Notes: generated by a model not told the origin, from the sequence alone. Shown: positions 8,801-16,571, counted from the first letter of the stretch. The stretch is 38,158 nt of DNA from Candidatus Mediterraneibacter pullicola (GCA_019117065.1 DXAK01000023.1:1-38158), one strand, 5' to 3'. Made by a program: numbers and translations.

Positions 8801-9110
8801 CTGACGTATACTCCTTTCCTCCGCAGACCGTGATAAATAGTGCAGTCCGTCTTCTTTCCCATATGGAAGTATCTGTGACATACCCTCGGAATCCGAACGG
8901 AACAAAAGACAGCGGGACTTGCGGTGGTCTTCCTTTTTCCTTGTTTTCTCCTTTCATTTGTTATTTACTTATCAGACGATACCATCTTTTGTAAGTGCCA
9001 TTATAAGAATGGAATTTCTCATTTTCAATGTGTTTTTTGTTGATAACCTATGTGGATTCGTCGATAAAGTATTCCACAGAATTTTCACATTTTATACCAT
9101 ATATTTTACC
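8801..9110. other. Divergent intergenic region before mecA
   Basis: About 310 bp with no convincing gene. The right part is very AT-rich and has weak DnaA-box-like sequences (TGTTGATAA near 9049 and TGTGGATTC near 9060), each one or two mismatches from TGTGGATAA. I see no terminator or conserved RNA. Confidence 0.5.
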
Positions 9111-9139
9111 TTTACAATTTTCAGTTTTTTGTTTATACT
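9111..9139 (+). promoter_or_regulatory. Sigma-A promoter of mecA
   Basis: TTTACA at 9111-9116, a 17-bp spacer and TATACT at 9134-9139, about 70 bp ahead of the mecA start. Confidence 0.65.
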
Positions 9140-9209
9140 GATGATGAGAATATGTATCCAAATCTATATCAGGTGCATATTATCTTATATAGTATAAGGA
9201 TGTGATTAT

Positions 9210-9926
9210 ATGAAAATTGAGAAACTCAATGAGAATCAGATTCGTTGTACGTTGACACATGCCGATCTGGCAGCACGCCATTTGAAACTGAGCGAGCTGG
9301 CTTACGGCACCGAGAAAGCAAAAGCTTTATTTCGTGACATGATGCAGCAGGCATCCTTTGATTTTGGGTTTGAAGCGGAAAATATCCCGCTGATGATAGA
9401 AGCCATCCCATCCTCCGCAGATTCGATCGTTCTCATAATCACGAAGGTCGAAGACCCGGAAGAACTGGATACCAGATTTTCCAAATTCACCCCTTCCGGT
9501 GACGCGGATCCAATCAATATGGAGGCTTTGGAGAAACTCCACGGCGCAGAAGACTTCCTTAATCTTTTAAATAAGGTAAAAGAGGCTGCTGCCGGGGCAC
9601 AAATCCCCGAATCAGATCCTGCTCCATCCGCATTCTCCGTGCGTCTCTTTTCCTTCCAAACTCTGGACAGCGTGATCCGGGCAAGCCGGCTTCTCGCTCC
9701 GGTATACAAAGGTGGCAATACCTTATATAAAGATGAGAGCAATGGGATGTTTATACTGGCGGTCACGCCGGCAGAACATTCCGCCAGCGAATTCAACAAG
9801 ATATGCAATATGCTTTCTGAATACGGTTCCCCCGAAAAAGCAGATTCTTCAATTCTCGCTTTTCTCGAAGAGCACTGTAAACTCGTCGTGTCAGCGGATG
9901 CTGTACAGAAGTTATCTTCATTGTGA
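9210..9926 (+). CDS. mecA: Adaptor protein MecA
   Basis: This 238-residue cytosolic adaptor in Firmicutes hands substrates such as ComK to the ClpC ATPase for degradation by ClpCP. The N-terminal substrate-binding region starts MKIEKLNENQIRCTLTHADL with a nearby DMMQQASFDFGF segment, both typical of MecA. A linker around residues 115-140 is followed by the ClpC-binding C-domain (FSVRLFSFQTLDSVIRAS onward). Length fits the family. It is monocistronic, with a promoter at 9111-9139 and a hairpin terminator at 9989-10014 shared with the convergent DUF1858 gene. Confidence 0.93.
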   Translation: MKIEKLNENQIRCTLTHADLAARHLKLSELAYGTEKAKALFRDMMQQASFDFGFEAENIPLMIEAIPSSADSIVLIITKVEDPEELDTRFSKFTPSGDADPINMEALEKLHGAEDFLNLLNKVKEAAAGAQIPESDPAPSAFSVRLFSFQTLDSVIRASRLLAPVYKGGNTLYKDESNGMFILAVTPAEHSASEFNKICNMLSEYGSPEKADSSILAFLEEHCKLVVSADAVQKLSSL

Positions 9927-9988
9927 TACACAGCGGATCAACACGGATTCACTTCGGTGAATGAAAACAGGGCTTTGCCCTACAACAA

Positions 9989-10014
9989 AACCCCCGGATT
10001 AATATCCGGGGGTT
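9989..10014. terminator. Bidirectional terminator between mecA and the DUF1858 gene
   Basis: An 11-bp GC-rich stem (AACCCCCGGAT / ATCCGGGGGTT) with a 4-nt loop. On the minus strand it runs into TTTTGTTGT, on the plus strand into GTATCTTCC. The genes on either side converge here. Confidence 0.85.
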
Positions 10015-10027
10015 GTATCTTCCTATA

Positions 10028-10237
10028 TTATTTACCTGCTGCTGTCATAGCTGCGTTGATCTTCTCTACGAGAAGCCCTCCGTCAATGCCATGTACCATG
10101 GCAGCCTCCTCAATCGTCTCCATCTGGGACGCTGGGCAGCCAAGGCAGTGCATCCCGATCTCCATCAATATCGGTGCGCTCTCCGGAAAAATATTAAGTA
10201 ATTCCCCAATTTTTGTATCTTTAGAAATCTGTGCCAT
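10028..10237 (-). CDS. DUF1858 domain protein
   Basis: This 69-residue protein is made of one DUF1858 domain. The diagnostic [16 protein letters not shown] stretch holds a CxxC pair (Cys31 and Cys34) expected to be a redox disulfide or metal site. The domain is also found attached to hybrid-cluster or iron-sulfur proteins, so a role in redox or nitric-oxide stress has been suggested for the family but is not proven. AAAGGAGG lies well placed before the ATG. It stands alone, convergent with mecA. Confidence 0.9.
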   Translation of the reverse strand: MAQISKDTKIGELLNIFPESAPILMEIGMHCLGCPASQMETIEEAAMVHGIDGGLLVEKINAAMTAAGK

Positions 10238-10725
10238 TTCTATTTCCTCCTTTATATAATAATGTTATTTTCCAGTGGTTATTATTATAATCCCTGCTGT
10301 TGAAATTATCAACCTCGTTTTCCTTTATATATATCCACAAATATTGTTCTGAATTTTCTGACATGTCCATCCCATTTTCCCGTTTTTTTAAATACTTAAA
10401 AGTCAAGAAAGAATCCGTTTTTTTTCGACAAATTTTCATTTTCATGACAACTCACCAAAACGTCCGTTCTTTTTTCCTCCTTGAATAATCCACCAAAAAC
10501 GTATGTTTTTATGTGGATAATGTGGATAACTTTGTGTAAAACCTTACTTTTTCCACGTTTTTCATTACCCTTGGTGTGGATAAGTTGAAAACTTTATCTC
10601 CACTGATTTCGACTTTTTTTTACAAATAAAAACATTTTTGTGCATTTTGCTTATTTTTATGCTTTTTATGTCGAAAACGGGGATAATGCACCTCTTATCC
10701 TGAAGTACAACTCCCCGTTTCTTTT
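10238..10725. other. AT-rich intergenic region with DnaA-box-like sites
   Basis: A 488-bp noncoding gap. It contains three exact TGTGGATAA 9-mers (reverse complement of the DnaA box TTATCCACA) at 10512-10520, 10521-10529 and 10575-10583, all in the same orientation, and one 8/9 match in the other orientation (ATATCCACA, 10331-10339). Frames in this gap look accidental. No dnaA or dnaN is nearby, so this is more likely a DnaA-binding regulatory or titration site than the replication origin. Confidence 0.55.
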
Positions 10726-11808
10726 TTAGAGCACGCGTCTTACCGCGACAATCGTTGTATAGGTAGCGCTGCATATCCCGATGCCGTCCGCTTCGTTCAT
10801 AGCGTTAACGATATTCCCGTCTCCCATGTACAGTCCTACATGACCATCATAGAGAATCAGGTCACCCGGAAGTGCCTCCTCATAACTCACGGCATAACCT
10901 GCGCTGCGCATCTGGCTGCTTGTGCGCGGGAGGCTGATGCCGAAATGTGCATATACCGACTGGACGAAGCCGGAGCAATCTGCGCCGTTGGTGAGACTCG
11001 TGCCGCCCCATACGTACGGGTTGCCTATAAACTGGCAGGCGTAATCAATCACTGCCTGTCCCGAAGCGGCGGCTCCTACCGTGCCTGTCTGCACAGCCTG
11101 AGCTTCTTCCTCCCGGCGCTTCTCCTCTTCGACGCGCGCTTCCTCCTCTTCCTTTGTCTCCCCATAGGAATAAGAGGTATCCGCCGTCACATAATTGCCT
11201 GACACCCAGCCGTCAATCTCCCCGACTTTCACTGGATACCAGCCATCCACCGCAGCCCCTGTCACCTTGTATGTCTCGTCCCTTCCAATCTGTGTCAGAA
11301 TCTTTGACGACGTCCCTTGCCCGTCTCTAACATTCAGAGCATATGCGGTGACTGTGACTGTATTATTTTCATACTCGGAAGCCTGTTCCTCCGCCGCTGC
11401 TCCTGTAATAAGCGATTCAGAAGGAACATAGCCTTCCGCCGAACCTGATCTGATCTTCGTCCAACCGTCCAGATATTCCAGTACCTGAGCCGCAGAATCC
11501 GTATAGAGCTTTCCGACCCAGTCACTGTTTTCATCCGGGGCACTTCTGATATAGGTGTAATCCTCTGTATCAGAAAATGCCATATTCAAATACTCTCCCT
11601 CTTCTGTTGGTACCAGATAGAGATTGATATTGTCCTTTACCTCCGTTTCATAACATTTCTCCAGTACCGATTCGATCCCTTCCGCCTGTATGAATGGCTG
11701 CTTCTCTGTCTGCTCGGCAGCCGAAGCCTTAAAAGCGCTCCCCGGGATCATGACCAATCCTGCCAAAGCAGAACAGATCATCCTTTGCCTGATGTGTGTC
11801 TTTTCCAT
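10726..11808 (-). CDS. Secreted NlpC/P60 peptidoglycan endopeptidase with two SH3 domains
   Basis: A protein of 360 residues. A signal peptide covers about 1-30 with an ASA-AEQ cleavage site. Two SH3-like wall-binding domains follow, about 80-135 (YIRSAPDENSDWVGKLY) and 152-208 (ALNVRDGQGTSSKILTQIG). A Glu-rich linker (218-237) leads to the NlpC/P60 domain. The catalytic Cys278 (GADCSGF) and His323 (GHVGLYMG) are present; the third position is Asn335, where many members have His or another polar residue. It should cut the D-Glu to diamino-acid link in stem peptides. A consensus promoter lies at 11890-11918 and AAAGGAGG precedes the ATG. Confidence 0.9.
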   Translation of the reverse strand: MEKTHIRQRMICSALAGLVMIPGSAFKASAAEQTEKQPFIQAEGIESVLEKCYETEVKDNINLYLVPTEEGEYLNMAFSDTEDYTYIRSAPDENSDWVGKLYTDSAAQVLEYLDGWTKIRSGSAEGYVPSESLITGAAAEEQASEYENNTVTVTAYALNVRDGQGTSSKILTQIGRDETYKVTGAAVDGWYPVKVGEIDGWVSGNYVTADTSYSYGETKEEEEARVEEEKRREEEAQAVQTGTVGAAASGQAVIDYACQFIGNPYVWGGTSLTNGADCSGFVQSVYAHFGISLPRTSSQMRSAGYAVSYEEALPGDLILYDGHVGLYMGDGNIVNAMNEADGIGICSATYTTIVAVRRVL

Positions 11809-11889
11809 ATAAAACCTCCTTTATACCATGCCTTTATCTTTTGTAGGAAGTTCTAAATGTTACATATTTGTTAAATTTATTACGTTGAC

Positions 11890-11918
11890 ATTATATCAAT
11901 AGAATTATGCATTGTCAA
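11890..11918 (-). promoter_or_regulatory. Consensus sigma-A promoter of the NlpC/P60 gene
   Basis: The minus strand has TTGACA at 11918-11913, a 17-bp spacer and TATAAT at 11895-11890, a perfect match to the vegetative consensus, 82 bp before the start codon. Confidence 0.85.
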
Positions 11919-12112
11919 CCGAAATTCCTTGATTTTTCGTTGACATCCCTCGACATACATCACTAATTTTTCTGCTGCCCAATCTTTTTACCCATATATT
12001 CCTTAACTATTTTGTAACATATTGGCGAAATTATTCTTCTATATAAATCATCTGTCCCAAAGGAGGACGTACATATAAAATCTTAATGTGCTAAATTTTT
12101 TTAAAATATTAG

Positions 12113-12141
12113 TTGACAAATCAATTTTTATGTATTATATT
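12113..12141 (+). promoter_or_regulatory. Sigma-A promoter of perR and the rubrerythrin genes
   Basis: TTGACA at 12113-12118, a 17-bp spacer and TATATT at 12136-12141. A dyad candidate operator follows at once. Confidence 0.75.
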
Positions 12142-12149
12142 CTAATTAC

Positions 12150-12162
12150 AGTAATCGTTACT
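12150..12162 (+). promoter_or_regulatory. Candidate PerR/Fur-family operator
   Basis: The dyad AGTAA-TCG-TTACT sits at the expected transcription start, within an AT-rich stretch resembling Fur-family boxes. Its place between the promoter and a Fur-family gene suggests autoregulation. This is inferred. Confidence 0.45.
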
Positions 12163-12211
12163 ATTATTATTTAATAACGGTTCTCATTTAGCTATGAAAG
12201 GGGGATTCCTA

Positions 12212-12607
12212 TTGGCAGCTTTAAAATATAGCCGGCAACGAGAATCCATCAAAAATTACCTTATGGCAACAAAAGAGCATCCCACCGCTGACGAGGTCTA
12301 CATGAATGTGAAACAGGAGTTTCCCAACATTAGCCTCGGCACGGTATATCGTAACTTGAATCTTCTCACAGACATCGGGGAAGCAATAAAGATATCCACT
12401 CCCAATGGCGGAGACAGATTTGATGGAAAGCTCGAACCGCACAATCATTTTCTCTGCACAAAGTGCGGACGATTACTGGACTTGGAACTGGACATGCAGA
12501 GTATAGACGAGGTCAACCGCCTTGCCGCAGAAAATTTTGATGGAGTCATCACTTCCAGTTCCACACTCTTTTATGGGGAATGCAGTGACTGCATTAAAAA
12601 GTCATAA
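12212..12607 (+). CDS. perR: Fur-family transcriptional regulator, PerR-like
   Basis: A 131-residue repressor of the Fur family. A winged-helix DNA-binding N-domain (HPTADEVYMNVKQEFPNISL, then GTVYRNLNLL) is followed by the metal-binding C-domain with HNHFLCTKCG and ECSDC, which form the structural zinc site. The context with two rubrerythrins, which detoxify peroxide, points to PerR rather than Fur or Zur. The preferred start is TTG at 12212, with AAAGGGGGA 7 nt before it. The ATG at 12194 lacks a site and would put the strong one inside the gene. The promoter and dyad at 12113-12162 suggest autorepression and control of the next gene 35 bp downstream. Confidence 0.88.
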   Translation: MAALKYSRQRESIKNYLMATKEHPTADEVYMNVKQEFPNISLGTVYRNLNLLTDIGEAIKISTPNGGDRFDGKLEPHNHFLCTKCGRLLDLELDMQSIDEVNRLAAENFDGVITSSSTLFYGECSDCIKKS

Positions 12608-12642
12608 CAATAAAAATTTTTTAAGAAAAGGAGACAAAAATT

Positions 12643-13185
12643 ATGAAAAAATGGGTATGTACAGTATGCGGATACGTTCACGAAGGAGATGCTGCACCGG
12701 CTGAATGTCCGGTATGCCATGCACCGGCTGATAAGTTCAAAGAGCAGACAGGTGAAAGAGAGTGGGCTGCTGAGCACGTTGTAGGCGTTGCTAAGGGCGT
12801 AAGCGAGGACATCCTTGCTGATTTAAGAGCAAACTTCGAAGGAGAGTGCACTGAGGTTGGTATGTATCTTGCAATGGCAAGAGTTGCTCACAGAGAGGGA
12901 TATCCGGAGATCGGACTGTACTGGGAAAAGGCAGCTTGGGAAGAGGCAGAACACGCTTCTAAATTCGCAGAGCTTCTTGGCGAGGTCGTAACAGACAGCA
13001 CAAAGAAGAACCTTGAGATGCGTGTAGACGCTGAAAACGGCGCCACAGCAGGCAAATTTGACCTTGCAAAACGCGCTAAAGCAGCGAACCTTGACGCTAT
13101 CCACGACACAGTTCACGAGATGGCAAGAGATGAGGCTCGTCACGGAAAAGCATTCGAGGGTCTTCTTAAGAGATACTTCGGCTAA
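12643..13185 (+). CDS. Reverse rubrerythrin (N-terminal rubredoxin plus diiron domain)
   Basis: A 180-residue peroxide/oxygen reductase of anaerobes. Rubredoxin comes first (Cys6, Cys9, Cys22, Cys25 in VCTVCGY and CPVCHAP). A four-helix ferritin-like domain follows, with Glu and His ligands visible in [24 protein letters not shown] and ARDEARHGK. This order is the opposite of classical rubrerythrin and matches the reverse rubrerythrins of clostridia, which reduce hydrogen peroxide and oxygen with electrons from NADH via partner reductases. It is 35 bp from perR with an AAAGGAG site, so it is probably co-transcribed and peroxide-induced. A terminator follows. Confidence 0.93.
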   Translation: MKKWVCTVCGYVHEGDAAPAECPVCHAPADKFKEQTGEREWAAEHVVGVAKGVSEDILADLRANFEGECTEVGMYLAMARVAHREGYPEIGLYWEKAAWEEAEHASKFAELLGEVVTDSTKKNLEMRVDAENGATAGKFDLAKRAKAANLDAIHDTVHEMARDEARHGKAFEGLLKRYFG

Positions 13186-13226
13186 TCTGAAGGCTGGCAT
13201 ATTATATAATAAATAAGAAACTTTCG

Positions 13227-13268
13227 GCTGCCGTGGGGATCACACAAGATTGAAACGGCAGCTTTTTT
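13227..13268 (+). terminator. Terminator between the two rubrerythrin genes
   Basis: An 8-bp stem GCTGCCGT / ACGGCAGC with a 20-nt loop is followed by TTTTTT. It would attenuate or end transcripts from the perR promoter, so the second rubrerythrin may be expressed at a lower level or from its own start. Confidence 0.75.
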
Positions 13269-13296
13269 ACACTTACATAAAAGGGAGAATTTGATC

Positions 13297-13833
13297 ATGT
13301 CTAAATACGCTGGAACAAAAACAGAAAAAAACTTAATAGAAGCCTTTTCAGGTGAATCACAGGCGCGCAATAAATATACTTACTACGCATCTGTCGCAAG
13401 AAAGGCCGGTTTTGTACAGATGGCTAACATCTTTGAGGAGACAGCAAATCAAGAGAAAGAGCATGCAAAAATGTGGTTCAAAGAGTTCCACGGCATCGGA
13501 AATGTAGAAGAAAATCTTGCTGACGCTGCCGCAGGCGAGAACTACGAGTGGACAGATATGTATAAGAGAATGGCTGAGGAAGCCGAAGAGGAAGGCTTTA
13601 CAGAACTGGCGGCTAAGTTCCGAGGCGTAGCTCAGGTAGAAGCTTCTCACGAAAAACGTTATCAGAGACTTCTGGATCACTACAAAGCAGGCAAGACATT
13701 CAAGGACGAGGCTCCTCTTGGATGGAAGTGCGGTAACTGCGGTTACATCTACGATGGGGACGAGGCTCCGGAAATCTGCCCGGTATGCGCTCACCCAAGA
13801 GCTTACTTCGAAAGAAAGGCCGAAAACTATTAA
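13297..13833 (+). CDS. rbr: Rubrerythrin (classical order)
   Basis: A protein of 178 residues. The N-terminal ferritin-like diiron domain shows the usual Glu/His ligands ([46 protein letters not shown]). It is followed by a C-terminal rubredoxin (KCGNCGY, CPVCAHP). It is a cytosolic peroxidase protecting oxygen-sensitive enzymes. AAAGGGAG lies 9 nt before the ATG at 13297; the frame extends two codons to a TTG that is not needed. Having both domain orders side by side after perR gives two peroxidases in one locus. Confidence 0.95.
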   Translation: MSKYAGTKTEKNLIEAFSGESQARNKYTYYASVARKAGFVQMANIFEETANQEKEHAKMWFKEFHGIGNVEENLADAAAGENYEWTDMYKRMAEEAEEEGFTELAAKFRGVAQVEASHEKRYQRLLDHYKAGKTFKDEAPLGWKCGNCGYIYDGDEAPEICPVCAHPRAYFERKAENY

Positions 13834-13914
13834 ACAAAATGATGCTGCTGCAAAATACATCTTTTTGACATAGATAAACAACTTGTATTTTAAACTTCAT
13901 TTTCCATAACATAC

Positions 13915-14007
13915 AATATCCGCAGTCTATGATTGCATCGCGGCTTCGGGGCCGCTGCGCTCTACTTGCCGCTCACGCAACATAGACCTGCGGATATTTT
14001 GTTTTCC
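13915..14007 (+). terminator. Long branched hairpin with T-tract after rubrerythrin
   Basis: Outer stem AATATCCGCAG (13915-13925) pairs with 13988-13998, then CTATG (13927-13931) with CATAG (13981-13985). The loop contains a smaller GCGGC/GCCGC hairpin. TTTTGTTTTCC follows, so it can act as the terminator of the rubrerythrin gene, although at over 80 nt it is unusually long for that role. Confidence 0.55.
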
Positions 14008-14213
14008 GAAAAGGGAAATTTTGATATACACTTGGTTATTCATCTATATAAAAAGATGTATTTGCATGAGTACCTCAGATGGCAGGTTCTTCTGATTGCT
14101 ACACGTTACCGGAAGCTGCAAGATACAGATTTTCTGATATGAGTAGAGAAGTTCCAAGGGGGGCTCCAGTGAGCAAAACTTTAAGTGAGAGCGTTCTGAA
14201 AAGCATTTGAGCC

Positions 14214-14275
14214 GGATGTTAAATATGGGCTGATGGAGACCCTCTGGTCGAACATCAGCCCATATTGTTACATCC
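14214..14275. other. Extended hairpin, possible structured RNA
   Basis: Three nested stems: GGATGT/ACATCC (14214-14219 with 14270-14275), a perfect 13-bp ATATGGGCTGATG pairing (14223-14235 with 14253-14265), and an inner GACC/GGTC. There is no T-tract on the plus strand. I do not recognise a known RNA family. Confidence 0.5.
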
Positions 14276-14345
14276 GCCCAAATCTTTGAAGTAGAGCGGA
14301 ACGGTTTTGCGATAGGAGACGCCCCGGGAACGTATACTATCTATG

Positions 14346-15251
14346 TTAGAAAGATGTATTTTGCGTCATCGGAAGCATTGCTGCGCCCATAATGCCCGGC
14401 TCCTCCAGAACAGCCTGTTTAAATACCACCGGCTGCATTCCCACATGAATCATATCGCGATAGTATTTCTCCATCTTTTCAAAGAACACATCTTTGCCCT
14501 TCATAACACCGCCGCCTACAACGAACACATGCGGATCTACAATATGACCAATGGCGCAGAACATCATGGCAAGATCATATGCCATGTCGTCCACGATCTT
14601 CAGCGCTTTCTCGTCGCCTTTTCTCGCCAGTTCAAATACATCGCCGGCATTGGTGATCCGCTCGCCAAACACTTCGCGCCCTTTTCTTGTAATCGCCGTG
14701 CCGCTCGCCTCATTTTCTACCGCGCCCACATTAAGAATGTTATATTTCTCTCTGTTGCGGTCAATACAGATATTTCCGATCTCACCCGCATGCCCGTTCT
14801 GACCGCTGATCACCTTCTGATCAATGACAAGGGCGCCGCCAATACCTGTAGAGATCGTCACATAATAAACGATCGGATATCCTTTTCCGCCGCCGAGAAC
14901 CGCTTCGCCGAGGGCTGCAACCTTCACGTCATTATCCATGTATGTTGGCTTTTTAAAATGATTTCCGATATACTCTGCGATCGGAAAGCCGATCAGCTTC
15001 GGAAGGTTTGTTGACACAATGATCTTTCCATTGACCGTGTCGATCGGTCCGGGTATGCCCATCCCAATGCCTTCGCACTCCTCGTATCCGTCCAGGGTTT
15101 CAATCAGGTCGATCATCGTCTGCATAACAGGCTCCGCCCCCCTCTCAGGATGACTTTCCGACTTCTTCATGCACAGAATCTTTCCATCTTCTTGTACAAC
15201 TGCCGCGCGGATATTCGTTCCCCCAAGATCTACTCCGATAAATTTACGCAT
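14346..15251 (-). CDS. ROK-family sugar kinase (probable glucokinase)
   Basis: A 301-residue kinase. An N-terminal phosphate loop DLGGTNIR and the sugar-binding stretch GIPGPIDTVNGKI identify the ROK family, and GQNGHAGEIGN is the conserved segment before the usual zinc site. That zinc signature (CxCGxxGCxE) is missing: the corresponding stretch is ICIDRNREKYNILNVGAVEN. The start at 15251 has GAGGTG 6 nt before it; the longer frame has no site. The last six or so residues (TQNTSF) are encoded by the arm of the neighbouring inverted repeat. It probably phosphorylates glucose or a related sugar; glgP lies on the same strand about 3 kb upstream. Exact substrate is unknown. Confidence 0.82.
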   Translation of the reverse strand: MRKFIGVDLGGTNIRAAVVQEDGKILCMKKSESHPERGAEPVMQTMIDLIETLDGYEECEGIGMGIPGPIDTVNGKIIVSTNLPKLIGFPIAEYIGNHFKKPTYMDNDVKVAALGEAVLGGGKGYPIVYYVTISTGIGGALVIDQKVISGQNGHAGEIGNICIDRNREKYNILNVGAVENEASGTAITRKGREVFGERITNAGDVFELARKGDEKALKIVDDMAYDLAMMFCAIGHIVDPHVFVVGGGVMKGKDVFFEKMEKYYRDMIHVGMQPVVFKQAVLEEPGIMGAAMLPMTQNTSF

Positions 15252-15301
15252 ACTTACACCTCGTCTTTTTCTTTTCATTATATCTCTCCGGCGCAGTTGT
15301 T

Positions 15302-15598
15302 TCAATCTTTCTTTTCTTCTCTTCTGTCTCTTTCTCCAACTTGATCTGTTTCCGGAGTCTGACGAAGAACGAGCCTCTTCTTCTCTTTTCTGCTCATTTG
15401 CTTAATCTCCCACTCCCTGCGCATTGCCTCTTCCTTTGTGCTGAACTCCTCATAGTATACAAGCGCAACCGGAAGACGTGTTTTTGTATATTTAGCTCCT
15501 TTTCCATTATTATGATCACTTATTCGTTTCTCAATATTATTTGTCCATCCAGTATACAACGATCCATCCCCGCATTGAACAATATATGTATAATTCAT
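15302..15598 (-). CDS. GIY-YIG nuclease superfamily protein (UPF0213/YhbQ type)
   Basis: A 98-residue single-domain protein. The GIY-YIG core is visible as YTYIVQCGDGSLYTGWTNN, with the following RISDHNNGKGAKYT and the conserved Glu in YEEFSTKEEAMRREWEIK. Members of this small family are stand-alone nuclease-like proteins of uncertain cellular role, sometimes tied to DNA repair. AAGGTG lies 6 nt before the ATG at 15598. The C-terminal tail from about residue 75 is highly charged (RDRREEKKD). It ends 50 bp before the ROK kinase. Confidence 0.88.
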   Translation of the reverse strand: MNYTYIVQCGDGSLYTGWTNNIEKRISDHNNGKGAKYTKTRLPVALVYYEEFSTKEEAMRREWEIKQMSRKEKKRLVLRQTPETDQVGERDRREEKKD

Positions 15599-15667
15599 GG
15601 CGCCACCTTTTCTCTTTGTCATGCTAAAAGTATTCTATCAAAAGGAGAAAGCAAAAACAACGGGGCG

Positions 15668-15709
15668 GTGCAAAATACAGCTTTGTTATAAGAAAGCTGT
15701 ATTTTACAC
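15668..15709 (-). terminator. Hairpin terminator after the spoIIQ-like gene
   Basis: A 13-bp perfect stem AAAATACAGCTTT / AAAGCTGTATTTT (15672-15684 with 15693-15705) has an 8-nt loop and ends in an A/T-rich arm that can serve as the U-tract on either strand. The arm resembles the inverted repeat at 13850-14364 (both begin GCAAAATACA). Confidence 0.65.
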
Positions 15710-15719
15710 ACTTTGAGAA

Positions 15720-16475
15720 CTACTCCATAAAATTCATAGGATCCACAGGTTCCCCATCTTTGAGTACCTGAAAATACAGGTTCGGTCCTTCCACACTGTA
15801 ATATTTCGTTGGTTCTTTTAGCGTTCCTATTGTCTCCCCTGCATTGATATAATCTCCGATAGACAGTCCCACATCCGCAAGCTGGCCATACACTGCGCTA
15901 TATCCATTTCCCATATCAAGTGTAACCGTCGTTCCAGTCTGTGCTGTCTCCTCAATATCTGTGACAATTCCGGCTGCGGAAGCATTGATGCTCTCCCCTA
16001 CCTCCCCAGAGATAATCATTGCAGGATTATACTTGTACTGCTCTAACGTCTGGAAAAATACAGTCTGGTCCATACTGTATCCCATGATCACAGCACCGCT
16101 CGCAGGCCATGTAAGAGTACTCTCTTCCGTAAACCATACGCCTGATGTATCTGTTCCCGCTGTCGCCTGCTCCCCGGAGGCTCCATTGTCTATTTCTCCG
16201 TCATCCTGCTCCGCGCTTTGAACCTCATCTTCTGTACTATCCGTCTCATCATCCGCTTCCGGAAGAACGATATCATCCGCCGTCGTCTCCTCTGTTTCGT
16301 CTTCTGTAAGCTGTTGTGCCTGCTCCTCGGCTTTCGCCATCTGTTCGTTCATGTCTTTCTTATAATTGCTGAAGGTGTAAGCCCCTACCAGCGCGATCAC
16401 AGCAACAAAACAGATCACAATGCCAACTGCGGCACCCTTTCCTTTTAACAAGGAAGGTTTTTCATTTTTATTCAT
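15720..16475 (-). CDS. SpoIIQ-like membrane-anchored M23/LytM-fold protein, zinc ligands lost
   Basis: A 251-residue protein with one N-terminal membrane segment (about 13-35), a long acidic spacer (about 45-105) and a C-terminal LytM fold from about 115. It adjoins spoIID on the same strand and has SpoIIQ architecture. SpoIIQ sits in the forespore membrane and binds SpoIIIAH during engulfment. The usual zinc-binding positions look replaced: YKYNPAMII where active enzymes have an H-x3-D pair, YGQL instead of YGHL, and NLYFQV instead of HxH. It is thus probably a structural rather than a cutting protein. The ATG at 16475 has GAGGTG 6 nt before it. Another degenerate M23 protein is possible. 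Confidence 0.75.
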   Translation of the reverse strand: MNKNEKPSLLKGKGAAVGIVICFVAVIALVGAYTFSNYKKDMNEQMAKAEEQAQQLTEDETEETTADDIVLPEADDETDSTEDEVQSAEQDDGEIDNGASGEQATAGTDTSGVWFTEESTLTWPASGAVIMGYSMDQTVFFQTLEQYKYNPAMIISGEVGESINASAAGIVTDIEETAQTGTTVTLDMGNGYSAVYGQLADVGLSIGDYINAGETIGTLKEPTKYYSVEGPNLYFQVLKDGEPVDPMNFME

Positions 16476-16571
16476 TATCATCACCTCTGGCTATATTTTT
16501 GCCAGAAACAGATTGTATTATTCAGTAATATATACGGTAAATGTACGGCTGCATATCCTCCCTTTTATCCA

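Larger units (their letters stand above)
13850..14364. repeat. 515-bp noncoding segment bounded by 27-bp inverted repeats
   Basis: The arms at 13850-13876 and 14338-14364 are inverted copies matching at 25 of 27 positions. A third, degenerate copy lies inside at about 14043-14065 in the orientation of the right arm. The segment has no credible gene but holds two long hairpins (13915-13998 and 14214-14275). The right arm encodes the last residues and stop codon of the ROK kinase. The layout resembles a MITE-like element that landed at the 3' end of the kinase gene. No target duplication is obvious, so this remains an inference. Confidence 0.6.

Noticed and set aside
10221..10445. 74-codon minus-strand frame in the AT-rich gap
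   Set aside because: It overlaps the DUF1858 start, lacks a ribosome site, and has low-complexity composition.
10500..10600. Chromosomal replication origin
   Set aside because: DnaA boxes are present, but dnaA, dnaN, recF and gyrase genes that flank Firmicutes origins are not in the window.
14343..15014. 223-codon plus-strand frame
   Set aside because: It is the antisense shadow of the ROK kinase gene, whose motifs are clear.
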